From an uncultured Candidatus Saccharibacteria bacterium (GTDB lineage: Bacteria > Patescibacteriota > Saccharimonadia > Saccharimonadales > Saccharimonadaceae), in NCBI GenBank assembly GCA_937974295.1, contig CALBWN010000013.1:3654-67653 (forward strand): a stretch of DNA of 64,000 nt. The letters run 5' to 3'. The notes beneath the pieces are model-generated. The model had not been told where the DNA came from and did not search any database. It saw only the letters and a program-made list of their open reading frames with translations. Position 1 is the first letter of the stretch. Each line of letters opens with the position of its first letter. The translations under genes and the position numbers were made by a program. This document shows positions 40,525 through 48,529 of this stretch, piece by piece.

Positions 40525-42256
40525 GCGCTATCTCCTTGATTAATTGGTTCAGTTGCTGGCGCAAAGCGGCGGCGGCAGTCGTATCGCCGCTCTCTTCTGC
40601 TTGGCGCAGTTGGGTGGTGAGATGATGTTTGTGTTGCTGCTTGTATTCGGTTTCGATTTGCCGCAAAAGCCTGGCGGTCTCGTAGTAGCGATCGGTCTCG
40701 CTCCACGCACCATACCGAGCGTCGGCACGTACCCGCACCATTGTAATATACTCGTCAAAATTTTGCAATGCTGGCGGCGTGGTAGTGAGAGGCTGTGAGT
40801 GGTGCGCTGCATAGTACTGAGCCAAAGCCTGGCGCGCCTCCCCCGCAAAGAGCTGTGGGTCAATCCGCCCAAATAATTCTTGGCTTGGCCCATCGAGCAT
40901 CGCCAGTGCAAGCACGTCGTCTTGTACGAGGTAGCGATTGCGTGGCGCGGCCGCTGCCGCCTTGACGGCCTTGCGGATGGGTGCGGACGGTGCGGTTTGC
41001 TGCGCTTTGGCCTGCACAGCCTGCACACTCGAACCCACTGCCTGAGCAATCTGCCGCTGGTAGTGCTCGCGCTCCACCGGGTCGCCCAAACGATTAACAA
41101 GTGCCAGCCCAACCGTCGTAAACTGCCGCTTACCCGCTGCCGTGGTAAGATCGAGCTGCTGCCGATACTGCGCCAGGAGCCAATCCACTGCTGGCTGGGC
41201 CGCTGCAATCGCCTGCTGCCAGGCCGCTACCCCCTGCTGCTGAATAAGTTCATCAGGGTCTTTTACCCCTGCCGGCAGCGACACGACCTTCAGTTCCACT
41301 CCTGCTTGGGCGGCCAAACCAATCGCTCGCTCTGTGGCGGCCTGCCCGGCTTTATCACCATCAAAGCTCAGGCGGATGTCCCCGGCCAGCCGCTTGAGCG
41401 CCCGAATATGCTGCTCCGTCATGGCAGTGCCCGCCGTCGCCACTACTGCTGCTTCGCCCGCCTGATGGCTGCTTATCACATCCATATTACCCTCGACAAT
41501 CACGGCATAGTCTTGGGCCCGGATCGCCTGCTTTGCCTGCATCAAGCCAAAGACGTGCCGGCCTTTATCATAGAGCAATGTTTGGGGTGTGTTGAGGTAT
41601 TTTGGTGCATTGGGCACATCAGCAATCAAGCGCGCCGTAAAGCCAATCACCTGCCCACCCGCATCCATTAATGGCACCATCATCCGCCCACGAAAGAGAT
41701 CGCCATCGTAGCGGTTCACCAAGCCCGCCTCGCGCAGCTCTGCCAGCGAGAAGCCTTTTTTCTTAAGATACGTTACCAGAGCCTGACCATCACGGGGGGC
41801 ATAGCCAATCTGAAACTGCTGGACAATCGCCTTGCTGAGCCGCCGCGTCCGAAACACATACGCCAGCGCATCCTGGCTCCGCACCAAGCAATGCTGATAA
41901 AAATTCGCCGCTAGCCGGTGCGCCTCAAGCAGCCGCTGCTTGCGCCGCGCCAGGTCGCGATTACCCTTCTGCTCATAGCGCGAAAGATCCACCCCCGCCT
42001 TGCGCGCCAGCAACTCCAGCGCCTGGCGAAAGTCCAACCCCTCCACCTCCATAATAAAGCTAAAGACATCGCCGCCCCGCCCACTACTAAAATCATGCCA
42101 AATATTCTTCTCGGGGCTCACAAAAAAGCTCGGCGTCCGCTCACTGGTAAAAGGGCTCAGGCCTTTGTAACTCCGCCCCGCCCGCTTGAGCTGCACATAC
42201 TCGCCCACCACATCCTCTATATTCAAGCGTGCCCGCACCTCTTCTTTGGCATCCAT
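40508..42256 (-). CDS. dnaG: DNA primase DnaG with degenerate zinc finger
   Basis: 582 residues. Makes RNA primers for replication. The N-terminal CHC2-type zinc module keeps its fold residues ([21 protein letters not shown], then [12 protein letters not shown]), but all four ligands are replaced: CPFH is SPFT and CFGC is DFSS. TOPRIM catalytic sequence is intact ([13 protein letters not shown], then SFDGDKAG). The C-terminal helicase-binding part is variable. Start at ATG 42256, 6 nt after TATACT; the earlier in-frame ATG at 42274 spans the -10 box. Operon with rpoD. Confidence 0.94.
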   Translation of the reverse strand: MDAKEEVRARLNIEDVVGEYVQLKRAGRSYKGLSPFTSERTPSFFVSPEKNIWHDFSSGRGGDVFSFIMEVEGLDFRQALELLARKAGVDLSRYEQKGNRDLARRKQRLLEAHRLAANFYQHCLVRSQDALAYVFRTRRLSKAIVQQFQIGYAPRDGQALVTYLKKKGFSLAELREAGLVNRYDGDLFRGRMMVPLMDAGGQVIGFTARLIADVPNAPKYLNTPQTLLYDKGRHVFGLMQAKQAIRAQDYAVIVEGNMDVISSHQAGEAAVVATAGTAMTEQHIRALKRLAGDIRLSFDGDKAGQAATERAIGLAAQAGVELKVVSLPAGVKDPDELIQQQGVAAWQQAIAAAQPAVDWLLAQYRQQLDLTTAAGKRQFTTVGLALVNRLGDPVEREHYQRQIAQAVGSSVQAVQAKAQQTAPSAPIRKAVKAAAAAPRNRYLVQDDVLALAMLDGPSQELFGRIDPQLFAGEARQALAQYYAAHHSQPLTTTPPALQNFDEYITMVRVRADARYGAWSETDRYYETARLLRQIETEYKQQHKHHLTTQLRQAEESGDTTAAAALRQQLNQLIKEIARGNRR

Positions 42257-42262
42257 AGGTAT

Positions 42263-42268
42263 AGTATA
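42263..42268 (-). promoter_or_regulatory. dnaG-rpoD leaderless promoter (-10 box)
   Basis: TATACT on the minus strand, 6 nt to the ATG at 42256. No TG extension and only a weak -35. Confidence 0.5.
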
Positions 42269-42469
42269 GCGCATATGGCATAGGCCAATCGAACTGTGTT
42301 TGCCCTCCTTTACTATTCATCCCCTCACCGGGCTTGCTGCATCCACACTATCCTGTTTTTGTCAGCGAGTAGTTATATTACGTATGTTTAACAATCAGGA
42401 AAAATAACGTGTGGCAATAGAGAAATACGCTTACCTTTCGCACAAAACATGTGGTATTTTAGAATAGTC

Positions 42470-42564
42470 TATAGGGGTATAGAGTATATAGTATATAGGG
42501 GTATATACTATGTATAATTCATCCATCTGACCTCTGTTAGAGATTATCCTCTTTACCTCTGTTA
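42470..42564. repeat. AT-rich intergenic region with direct repeats
   Basis: Two copies of TATAGGGGTATA (42470-42481, 42494-42505; 24 nt apart) and two copies of ACCTCTGTTA (42530-42539, 42555-42564; 25 nt apart) lie upstream of the gene at 42596. The second ACCTCTGTTA occupies its -35 position. Could be activator sites or an AT-rich bent promoter. The rest of 42257-42595 shows nothing. Confidence 0.4.
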
Positions 42565-42579
42565 GTGGTTGTGTTTAAA

Positions 42580-42588
42580 TGGTATTAT
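42580..42588 (+). promoter_or_regulatory. Leaderless promoter of the gene at 42596
   Basis: TGG-TATTAT, 7 nt to the ATG at 42596. Confidence 0.5.
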
Positions 42589-42595
42589 AGTAACT

Positions 42596-43762
42596 ATGAA
42601 TCCACAGCAACCATACACTCCTCAACCGAATGGTTCGGCACCGCAGCCCGAGCAACAGCCCCCGCAACCCAATGCGCCGGCAGCTGCTCCGTATGTCCCT
42701 TACTATGCTACCCAAGCGGCGTCACACGGTGCGCAGGATTATGGCTATGGTGCATATAATCCGGCAACGCAGAGCCAACCAACTCAGCCACCCTATCAAG
42801 AACAGCCCGCCCCTTCATCACCGCAGCCTCAGGCTGCGCCCTACCAGCCGTATCAGCCACCACACAACCAACCAGCCAGCCAACCAGCCGCGAGCTATGG
42901 CACAGGCCAGTCATACCACTACGCGCCGCAGCCCGAGCAACAGCCGCCAGCTACAGCACCACAACCAACTAACCCACAAACCAGCGCAGACACACCGCAT
43001 AGCTACGCCAATACTGACGCTTACCCAGGTGTCAACCAACCCGCCGCACAACCCTACCAGCCACAATCGGGCGGCTACAATGACCAGGCCTATGCCAACC
43101 CGCAGCAGCCGCATGGCGCCACTGCCATGGCTGTTACCGGCGCAGACCTTGGCGCAGCAAGTGAGCCAGACACCTCCTTCCCGGTGGATTACCTCAACGA
43201 GATTGCACCCAAGCAACAGCCAGTGCAGATTAATCGCTTTGCGGTGTTTGGACTGATTGGCGGTGTGCTTTTGCTTGCCTTCGCCATTGTCATGATGATG
43301 GTCAACAGCCAGCCCAACTACACCAAGCAAGCCCAAAGCACGCTAGCCCGCATCGAGACCTTGCAAGCAGCCACCAAGGAGCAGCAATCACGCCTGACGG
43401 AGAATGAGCTCTCGAGTATGAACACTACACTCACCACCTCGCTGGGTAGTATGGGGACAGAACTCAAGTCGTCGCTCAAGGATGCAAAGATCAAGACCGA
43501 GCTCCTAGGCGATGCCAAAAAGACCGAAAAAGCCTACTCCGACAAACTCTCCAAAACACTCGAAGATGCTTACCTGACTGGCGCGCTTGACCGCGTCTAC
43601 GCACGCGAAATGAGCTACCAGCTATCCATCCTCAAGAGCTACCTCCAAAAGCTCAAAACCGCCAGCGGCAACCGCAAAGCCATCGCCGACTACGTTGCCA
43701 CCAATAGCAAGACGCTCGATGCCGCCACCAAGTCGTTTAGCAACTTCACCTCAACGAAGTAA
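42596..43762 (+). CDS. P/Q-rich single-pass membrane protein with coiled-coil outer domain
   Basis: 388 residues, not recognised. Residues 1-190 are a long Pro/Gln/Ala/Tyr-rich, disordered cytoplasmic head with recurring QPEQQPP and YQPQ units. One membrane helix spans about 212-235 (VFGLIGGVLLLAFAIVMMMV). Residues 240-388 form an outer, Ser/Thr/Lys-rich helical domain, probably coiled coil (ARIETLQAATKEQQSRLTENELSSM and later). Layout matches the protein at 14011-15006. Start placed 7 nt after an extended -10. A terminator follows. Confidence 0.75.
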   Translation: MNPQQPYTPQPNGSAPQPEQQPPQPNAPAAAPYVPYYATQAASHGAQDYGYGAYNPATQSQPTQPPYQEQPAPSSPQPQAAPYQPYQPPHNQPASQPAASYGTGQSYHYAPQPEQQPPATAPQPTNPQTSADTPHSYANTDAYPGVNQPAAQPYQPQSGGYNDQAYANPQQPHGATAMAVTGADLGAASEPDTSFPVDYLNEIAPKQQPVQINRFAVFGLIGGVLLLAFAIVMMMVNSQPNYTKQAQSTLARIETLQAATKEQQSRLTENELSSMNTTLTTSLGSMGTELKSSLKDAKIKTELLGDAKKTEKAYSDKLSKTLEDAYLTGALDRVYAREMSYQLSILKSYLQKLKTASGNRKAIADYVATNSKTLDAATKSFSNFTSTK

Positions 43763-43787
43763 CGACGCGTACTTTCACCCTATCGAC

Positions 43788-43812
43788 AAAGCTCGCCTCT
43801 CTGGCGAGCTTT
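43788..43812 (+). terminator. Terminator of the gene at 42596
   Basis: Stem AAAGCTCGCC / GGCGAGCTTT, 25 nt after the stop. A second small hairpin (CGGAG/CTCCG, 43848-43866) follows; the remaining intergenic DNA up to 44082 shows no other clear feature. Confidence 0.75.
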
Positions 43813-44082
43813 TGCTGTATTAGGTATTCTGTTTGTATATAACTTTACGGAGCGGTTTTTTCTCCGCAGGGCACTGAATGATGCTGGTGTTTTTATATGT
43901 GCCGATTGTCACGTTTCTCTAGCCGCTCTTCTTTGGGCTATTATAAATTTAAATACGAGAAGCCCCGCAGCGCTAATTCTCTTCTGTTATTCCATTTAGT
44001 AGGGTGATTTTAGGTATCAGAAGGTCGAAGTTTGGGAGTAGCCAGTAGCCGCATCTTACAGTGTTTTATCGAAACGTACGTC

Positions 44083-44424
44083 CTACTCCGTCACCAGCCG
44101 GTAGCTGAGCCGCGCGAGGTCAATTACCTCATCATCGCTCAACTGGCCGCTGCAAATAACAGTGATCCAATGTTTTTTGTTGAGGTGGTAGCCTGGCTGC
44201 ACCGACTCATAGCGTTCGCGCAGGGTGAGGGCAAGCTGCGGGTCGCACTTGAGGCTGACGCGCAGTGGCCGCGACCCTTCGGCAATGAGCGCAAACATCT
44301 TCTCCTGCTGGCCAGGCACATCCTTGTGCCCTACCTTGTACACCGCGATATCGTCCCCAAAAGGATAGTCGAGCCACGCTCCGGGCAGGCTGAGCAAAAA
44401 TTCTTCGAGCTGCTTGTGTGTCAT
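44083..44424 (-). CDS. MmcQ/YjbR family protein
   Basis: 113 residues, CyaY-like fold, DNA-binding in some members. Family pattern: PGAWLDYPFGDDIAVYKVGHK, MFALIAEG, LRVSLKCDPQLALTLRERYESVQPGYHLNKKHWITVI, ending in LARLSYRLV. Normal length. Leaderless-type promoter 6 nt before the ATG. Biological role of the family is poorly understood. Confidence 0.9.
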   Translation of the reverse strand: MTHKQLEEFLLSLPGAWLDYPFGDDIAVYKVGHKDVPGQQEKMFALIAEGSRPLRVSLKCDPQLALTLRERYESVQPGYHLNKKHWITVICSGQLSDDEVIDLARLSYRLVTE

Positions 44425-44430
44425 AGCACT

Positions 44431-44459
44431 ATGATACTACAACCACTTATGCCGCACAA
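44431..44459 (-). promoter_or_regulatory. Leaderless promoter of the yjbR-type gene
   Basis: TTGTGC (44454-44459), 17 nt, TATCAT (44431-44436), 6 nt to the ATG at 44424. Confidence 0.5.
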
Positions 44460-45300
44460 AATACCCCACCATCGCCAGCGGTATGAGGACAATCAGGCCA
44501 ATCATCAGCCAGAAGGCAATGTCGCTGCGAAATGGCAACTGCACGAAGTTCATCCCGCCCAGGCCCGTCAAGAACGAGACTGGCATAAAGACAGTGGCAA
44601 CCAAGGTGAGGCGCTTCATCACATCGTTCATGCGGTTAGATACCACCGAGAGATACATATCAAGCGCGCTGGTGAGAAGATCACGCATCGTATCAATAAG
44701 CTCGTGGACGCGCCAGGCGTAATCGTAGCTGTCGCGTACATACACCGCGCATTTTTTGTCAAACAAGGCATAGCGACCGTTACTGAGACCATTGAGCACA
44801 TTCATCAAAGGGAGCACCACTTTGCGCAGGTCGGCTAACTGACGCTTGTACACGAAAAGCTGCTGGAGCTGCCGATTATCTGGGGTGCGAATCATTGTAT
44901 CCTCCAGCTGGTCGGTCACATCGTCGATATGGTTGAGCAGCGGCATAAATTGCTCAATAGAAAACTGGGCAATAGTCGCCAGAATGAGCGATGGCGTCTT
45001 GCTACTAGGCCGCAGCGCGGTAATGCGCTGAATCAGCTCATCGTCTAGCTCACCCTGGTGCAGCGTAATAATCTCGGTTTTACTGAGCAAAATGGTAATG
45101 GTGTGGTACTTCACATTGTGCCGACTGACGTATGGTATATCCAGCGTGAGCAGCAGCCACGCCTCCCCTTCTATCGCCTGTGGCAGCCAGCGATGCTCGC
45201 GCACCATGCGGGCCTGCAGCTCAGGCAGGTGCAGTTCGCTTAGCAGCGCCCGCCGCTGCTCGGCTGTGTCGATCGTAATATCACGCCACAGCTCGGGCAT
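44437..45300 (-). CDS. corA: CorA-like Mg2+ transporter
   Basis: 287 residues. Pentameric channel for Mg2+ or other divalent ions. A cytoplasmic alpha/beta funnel (about 1-220) is followed by the two C-terminal membrane helices (about 226-246 and 258-280). The selectivity motif GMNF (FLTGLGGMNF) sits in the short loop between them, and the basic end FVRHKWL is typical. The start overlaps the orn stop (TAATG), so it is translationally coupled to oligoribonuclease and needs no own ribosome site. Confidence 0.93.
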   Translation of the reverse strand: MPELWRDITIDTAEQRRALLSELHLPELQARMVREHRWLPQAIEGEAWLLLTLDIPYVSRHNVKYHTITILLSKTEIITLHQGELDDELIQRITALRPSSKTPSLILATIAQFSIEQFMPLLNHIDDVTDQLEDTMIRTPDNRQLQQLFVYKRQLADLRKVVLPLMNVLNGLSNGRYALFDKKCAVYVRDSYDYAWRVHELIDTMRDLLTSALDMYLSVVSNRMNDVMKRLTLVATVFMPVSFLTGLGGMNFVQLPFRSDIAFWLMIGLIVLIPLAMVGYFVRHKWL

Positions 45301-45851
45301 TACAGAGCGACCTTTTGTAGATAATAGCGCAGCTCCATAATACTACCGCGGATATCCTCCAGCGCGCGGTGGTCTTCTGGCTTGGCAAATTTCTTGCCGT
45401 ATTTGCCCTCCATCACCACCTTCCAGGCACTCACATCGAGCATGCGGTAATGCAAACGCTGCGCCAGCTGCGGCCACCAGTGGTCGATAAAGCGGCGATC
45501 TTGATGGATGGAATTCCCTGCCAGCAATATCCGCCCCTCGCCAGCACACTGCTCATCACAAAACGCCAGCAGCTCCTGCTCGATCTCTGCTAGTGGCTTG
45601 CCCTGAGCATTCTGCTCCTCGAGCCCGCGCCGCGCTGCCGGGTGCTGATCCCAAAAGCTGGCGTTGCCGTCAAGGAGGCGCCTGAGCTTAGCCGCATCAT
45701 GGCGCACCACCCCTTCGTACGTTGCAATCTCAGCGAAGTCCCAATCCGTCACAATCGCCGCTACCTCTAGTATCTCATCTGTAGTAGGGTCCAGCCCCGT
45801 CATCTCTAGGTCTACCCACAAAATCCGTTTTGGTTTGAAGCTTGGTTTCAT
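45300..45851 (-). CDS. orn: Oligoribonuclease
   Basis: 183 residues. DEDDh 3'-5' exonuclease that finishes RNA decay by degrading 2-5-mers. Exo I WVDLEMTGLDP (Asp, Glu), Exo II GNSIHQDRRFI (Asp), Exo III HRALEDIRGSI (His, Asp), all present; length normal. Start 6 nt after TATACT, leaderless. Completes an RNA decay set with RNase J and PNPase. First gene of an orn-corA unit. Confidence 0.95.
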   Translation of the reverse strand: MKPSFKPKRILWVDLEMTGLDPTTDEILEVAAIVTDWDFAEIATYEGVVRHDAAKLRRLLDGNASFWDQHPAARRGLEEQNAQGKPLAEIEQELLAFCDEQCAGEGRILLAGNSIHQDRRFIDHWWPQLAQRLHYRMLDVSAWKVVMEGKYGKKFAKPEDHRALEDIRGSIMELRYYLQKVAL

Positions 45852-45857
45852 GCTTCT

Positions 45858-45863
45858 AGTATA
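45858..45863 (-). promoter_or_regulatory. orn-corA leaderless promoter (-10 box)
   Basis: TATACT, 6 nt to the ATG at 45851; no TG extension, weak -35. The stretch 45864-46106 shows nothing else. Confidence 0.5.
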
Positions 45864-46106
45864 CTACATGTCCACCGTATAGCGCTCATCCTTAGCTATT
45901 ACTGTTATAAGCATAAGCTTTACTGGTATGCAAATTGGTGTACTACTTTTTTGTTCAGGTGTGTTTGCTTCCCTTCCCGCCTGCTTATTCTAGGATCTAA
46001 TTATGAGGTAAATCGTCTCCCCTACCCCTGTTATTTCCGAATGGTTCACTATTATGTTCAGGCTACGTAGATGTTTGGGTAGTGCGCAAATTTATTATTC
46101 ACCATA

Positions 46107-46135
46107 GAAAAACCACACCCTGAGTGGGTGTGGTT
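46107..46135 (-). terminator. mscL terminator
   Basis: Stem AACCACACCC / GGGTGTGGTT with TTTTTC following on the minus strand. Confidence 0.85.
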
Positions 46136-46160
46136 GATCGCCCTGAGGCTTCTCGCCTCT

Positions 46161-46610
46161 TTAGTCTTTTTTCTTATCCAAGCGGTCGAGCTTGAGCAGG
46201 TGGATGATGAGGTAGATGACGAACGCTGTAGCCAGCAAGGTGATGAGCGAGCTCACAAATGCCCCCCATGCGAAGTCGGCACTGCGCCCAGCAATCTCGA
46301 CGTGCGCAGTAGCAGCCTCGAGCCCCTTCTGCGAGCCCACAATGAACTGCACTACCGGGCTAATGAAACCTTGAACTAATTTTTTGACCGTGTCACCAGC
46401 GGCGGTACCAATTGCCAAACCAACAGCCAGGCCAACCACACCCTGCTCGCGGATGAAGTCGGCAAAGCCGCCAAGGTGGCTGTTCTTCATCTTCTGCTCT
46501 AGAGCTTGGGCAGCAGCTGCAGCCTCTTGAGCGGCCTTGCGTGGGGTACGGCGCGCTGCAGGCTTCTTTGCAGCAGCTGCTTTGGTTTTGGTTGATGTTC
46601 GTTCTGCCAT
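46161..46610 (-). CDS. mscL: Large-conductance mechanosensitive channel
   Basis: 149 residues. Pressure-release channel. A Lys/Ala-rich N-terminal extension (about 1-40, histone-like) precedes the conserved GFADFIREQGVVGLAVGLAIGTAAGDTVKKLVQGFISPVV (amphipathic helix and TM1). A variable loop (about 88-112) and TM2 (about 113-138) end in a charged KLDRLDKKKD bundle. The extension is unusual; typical MscL starts near the amphipathic helix. SD AAGGAG lies 6 nt before the ATG. Confidence 0.93.
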   Translation of the reverse strand: MAERTSTKTKAAAAKKPAARRTPRKAAQEAAAAAQALEQKMKNSHLGGFADFIREQGVVGLAVGLAIGTAAGDTVKKLVQGFISPVVQFIVGSQKGLEAATAHVEIAGRSADFAWGAFVSSLITLLATAFVIYLIIHLLKLDRLDKKKD

Positions 46611-46641
46611 AGGTTCTCCTTATTAACCATTGTTTATTCAA

Positions 46642-46650
46642 ATTATAGCA
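46642..46650 (-). promoter_or_regulatory. mscL promoter (extended -10)
   Basis: TGC-TATAAT on the minus strand; weak -35 (CTAGCA, 17 nt). It begins inside the 3' end of the small gene at 46667. Confidence 0.6.
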
Positions 46651-46666
46651 TATTCTGCATTAATTG

Positions 46667-46795
46667 CTAGCGCTCTTGTGTTGGTGGTGTTCTATGGTGT
46701 GAGGACTTCGCTAACCTCTCCTTAATCTTCTTTTTGTCTCGCTCGGCAGCTGCGATCCTCTCCATACGCGTCTTCTCAAACCCACGTGATAGCAC
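46667..46795 (-). CDS. 42-residue basic micro-protein downstream of argS
   Basis: Open frame with GTG start at 46795, preceded by GGAGGAG 10 nt upstream, which lies right behind the argS stop. The product is highly charged and helical: MLSRGFEKTRMERIAAAERD, then KKKIKERLAKSSHHRTPPTQER. The strong ribosome site and the position in an otherwise tight gene string argue for translation. It could be an RNA-binding or ribosome-associated peptide; no family recognised. Confidence 0.5.
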   Translation of the reverse strand: MLSRGFEKTRMERIAAAERDKKKIKERLAKSSHHRTPPTQER

Positions 46796-46813
46796 TTAGT
46801 CTGTTCTCCTCCA

Positions 46814-48478
46814 CTACAGCCGCTCCGGCGCTTCGATACCGAGCAGAGCAAGGCCAGCAGCCAGAGTGTCACGGTAGCGCTGCACCAGGCTGAGGCGCTC
46901 GGCCTGGCGTGGGCTACCAACGACACGGTTTTTCTCGTAGAAGCGGTTAAATTCTTGGGCAAGCTCGTAGAGGTAGTGGCAGATACCATGCACAAGATAC
47001 TCGCGGGCAGCCTTCTCGACGACCTCTGGATATTCGCTCAGTTTGCGCAGGAGCAGGCGCTCGTCATCAGTGCAATCGGTCGGCTCAGCAGGCTCGGCAC
47101 TCGCCTTGGCTAGGATGCTACACGCCCGAGCATGAGCGTATTGAATGTAGGGGCCAGAATTGCCCTGCAGGCTCACCGTCTCATCCATATCAAAGGCGAT
47201 ATCGTTGCCCATGCGATACTTCGCAAAGGCGTACTTGATCGCCCCCAGGGCCACCTGGCGCTGCACCACTGGGTCTGCGGTGAGATTCGCCACGCGCTCT
47301 TGGACGATAGTGAGCACATCGGCCGCTCGCGCCACATTGCCCAGGCGCGAGCTCATCTTGCTGCCATCACCAAAGCGCACCGTGCCATTGGTCAGGTGGG
47401 TCATCCGCCCAGCTAGCTCAGGCCGGAAGAGCTCTGCTGCAGCATACACCACGCGCATATACTCCTTTTGGTCGTTACCAGTGATGAGAATCCGGTGGTC
47501 GAAGTGGTAGTCTGCCACTTCTTTCCAGATAACGCCAATGTCCTTTGTCTCGTACGTCGGCAGGCCGTTAGACGTCACAAAAACGCGGGTGTGCAGATGC
47601 TTCGCGGGATCACCGACGAAGACCACTGCCCCCTCAGACCGCTGCAAATTCCCCCGCTCCAGCTGCTCGTGCACCACGGCCAGGCCAATCGGTGCAGTGC
47701 TACTCTCGGGGATATAGTCAAGATGATCAACCTGAATCATCGTATAGAAGGCATCGAAGTAATCCAAGCTCCACTGGCGCGTCGTCCAATAGATCTGAGC
47801 CAGTGGCGTATTATGCTCATCATGCTCGTGGTAGCTATAGACGAGCTTGTTAAACTCAATAATCTCCTGCTTCGCCGTCTCGTTCTCTTCGTACGCCTTA
47901 GCACCGATCACATAAGCCTGGCTAATCCACCGCGCCCGAGCAAAGACATCGCTCTCTACCTCTGTTAATTTCTCTGGCAGCTCGCCGCCTAGCGTGTGGC
48001 GCATCCCCCACAAGCACTTAGCAACGTGCAGGCCAACATCACCACCAAAGCTAGCACGGTCTACCGACGCGCCGACCGACTCGATGATCCGCGCCAATAT
48101 ATCGCCATACACCGTCTGGTATAAGTGGCCAGTATGCAGCTCCTTAAAGGCGTTGGGGCAGCTATATTCCAGCGTGTAGCGCATACCGCCATAGATCTGC
48201 TGCGGTGCGGTGTTGGCCGCCTGCCACAGCGCTGCGTCGCTCAGGCGGAGATTAATAAAACCCGGGCCCGCCACGCTCACGTCAGAAAATTGGCCAGTCT
48301 GGCGTAGCACCGCCGCTACCTCCTCGGCAATCTCGCGTGGGTTTTTGCCCAGTGGCTTGGCAAGCTTGAGTGCGACGTTGGTCGCAAAATCACCAAACGT
48401 CGGCTCCGGCCGCGTTAATTCCACCGGCGGTGTTTGTTGATAAAGAGTATATACTGCATCACGAATCGTCTGTTCCAT
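46814..48478 (-). CDS. argS: Arginyl-tRNA synthetase
   Basis: 554 residues, class I synthetase. Class motif HxGH reads HTGH in FKELHTGHLYQ, KMSKS-like motif is KMSSR in GSKMSSRLGN, and the anticodon-binding helices close the protein (YLYELAQEFNRFYEKNRV). The N-terminal additional domain (about 10-90) is shortened but recognisable (TFGDFATNVALKLAKPLGKNP). Start at ATG 48478, 6 nt after TATACT. The micro-protein at 46667-46795 follows immediately. Confidence 0.95.
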   Translation of the reverse strand: MEQTIRDAVYTLYQQTPPVELTRPEPTFGDFATNVALKLAKPLGKNPREIAEEVAAVLRQTGQFSDVSVAGPGFINLRLSDAALWQAANTAPQQIYGGMRYTLEYSCPNAFKELHTGHLYQTVYGDILARIIESVGASVDRASFGGDVGLHVAKCLWGMRHTLGGELPEKLTEVESDVFARARWISQAYVIGAKAYEENETAKQEIIEFNKLVYSYHEHDEHNTPLAQIYWTTRQWSLDYFDAFYTMIQVDHLDYIPESSTAPIGLAVVHEQLERGNLQRSEGAVVFVGDPAKHLHTRVFVTSNGLPTYETKDIGVIWKEVADYHFDHRILITGNDQKEYMRVVYAAAELFRPELAGRMTHLTNGTVRFGDGSKMSSRLGNVARAADVLTIVQERVANLTADPVVQRQVALGAIKYAFAKYRMGNDIAFDMDETVSLQGNSGPYIQYAHARACSILAKASAEPAEPTDCTDDERLLLRKLSEYPEVVEKAAREYLVHGICHYLYELAQEFNRFYEKNRVVGSPRQAERLSLVQRYRDTLAAGLALLGIEAPERL

Positions 48479-48484
48479 GATTAT

Positions 48485-48490
48485 AGTATA
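48485..48490 (-). promoter_or_regulatory. argS leaderless promoter (-10 box)
   Basis: TATACT, 6 nt to the ATG at 48478; weak -35. Confidence 0.5.
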
Positions 48491-48529
48491 CAACAGATGC
48501 GGTACAAAAATAACGAGGTAGCAAGAAGA

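Noticed and set aside
43877..43921. A 14-codon hydrophobic peptide frame (MMLVFLYVPIVTFL)
   Set aside because: Toxin-like in composition, but only a poor ribosome site, no antisense RNA signal and too short to support.
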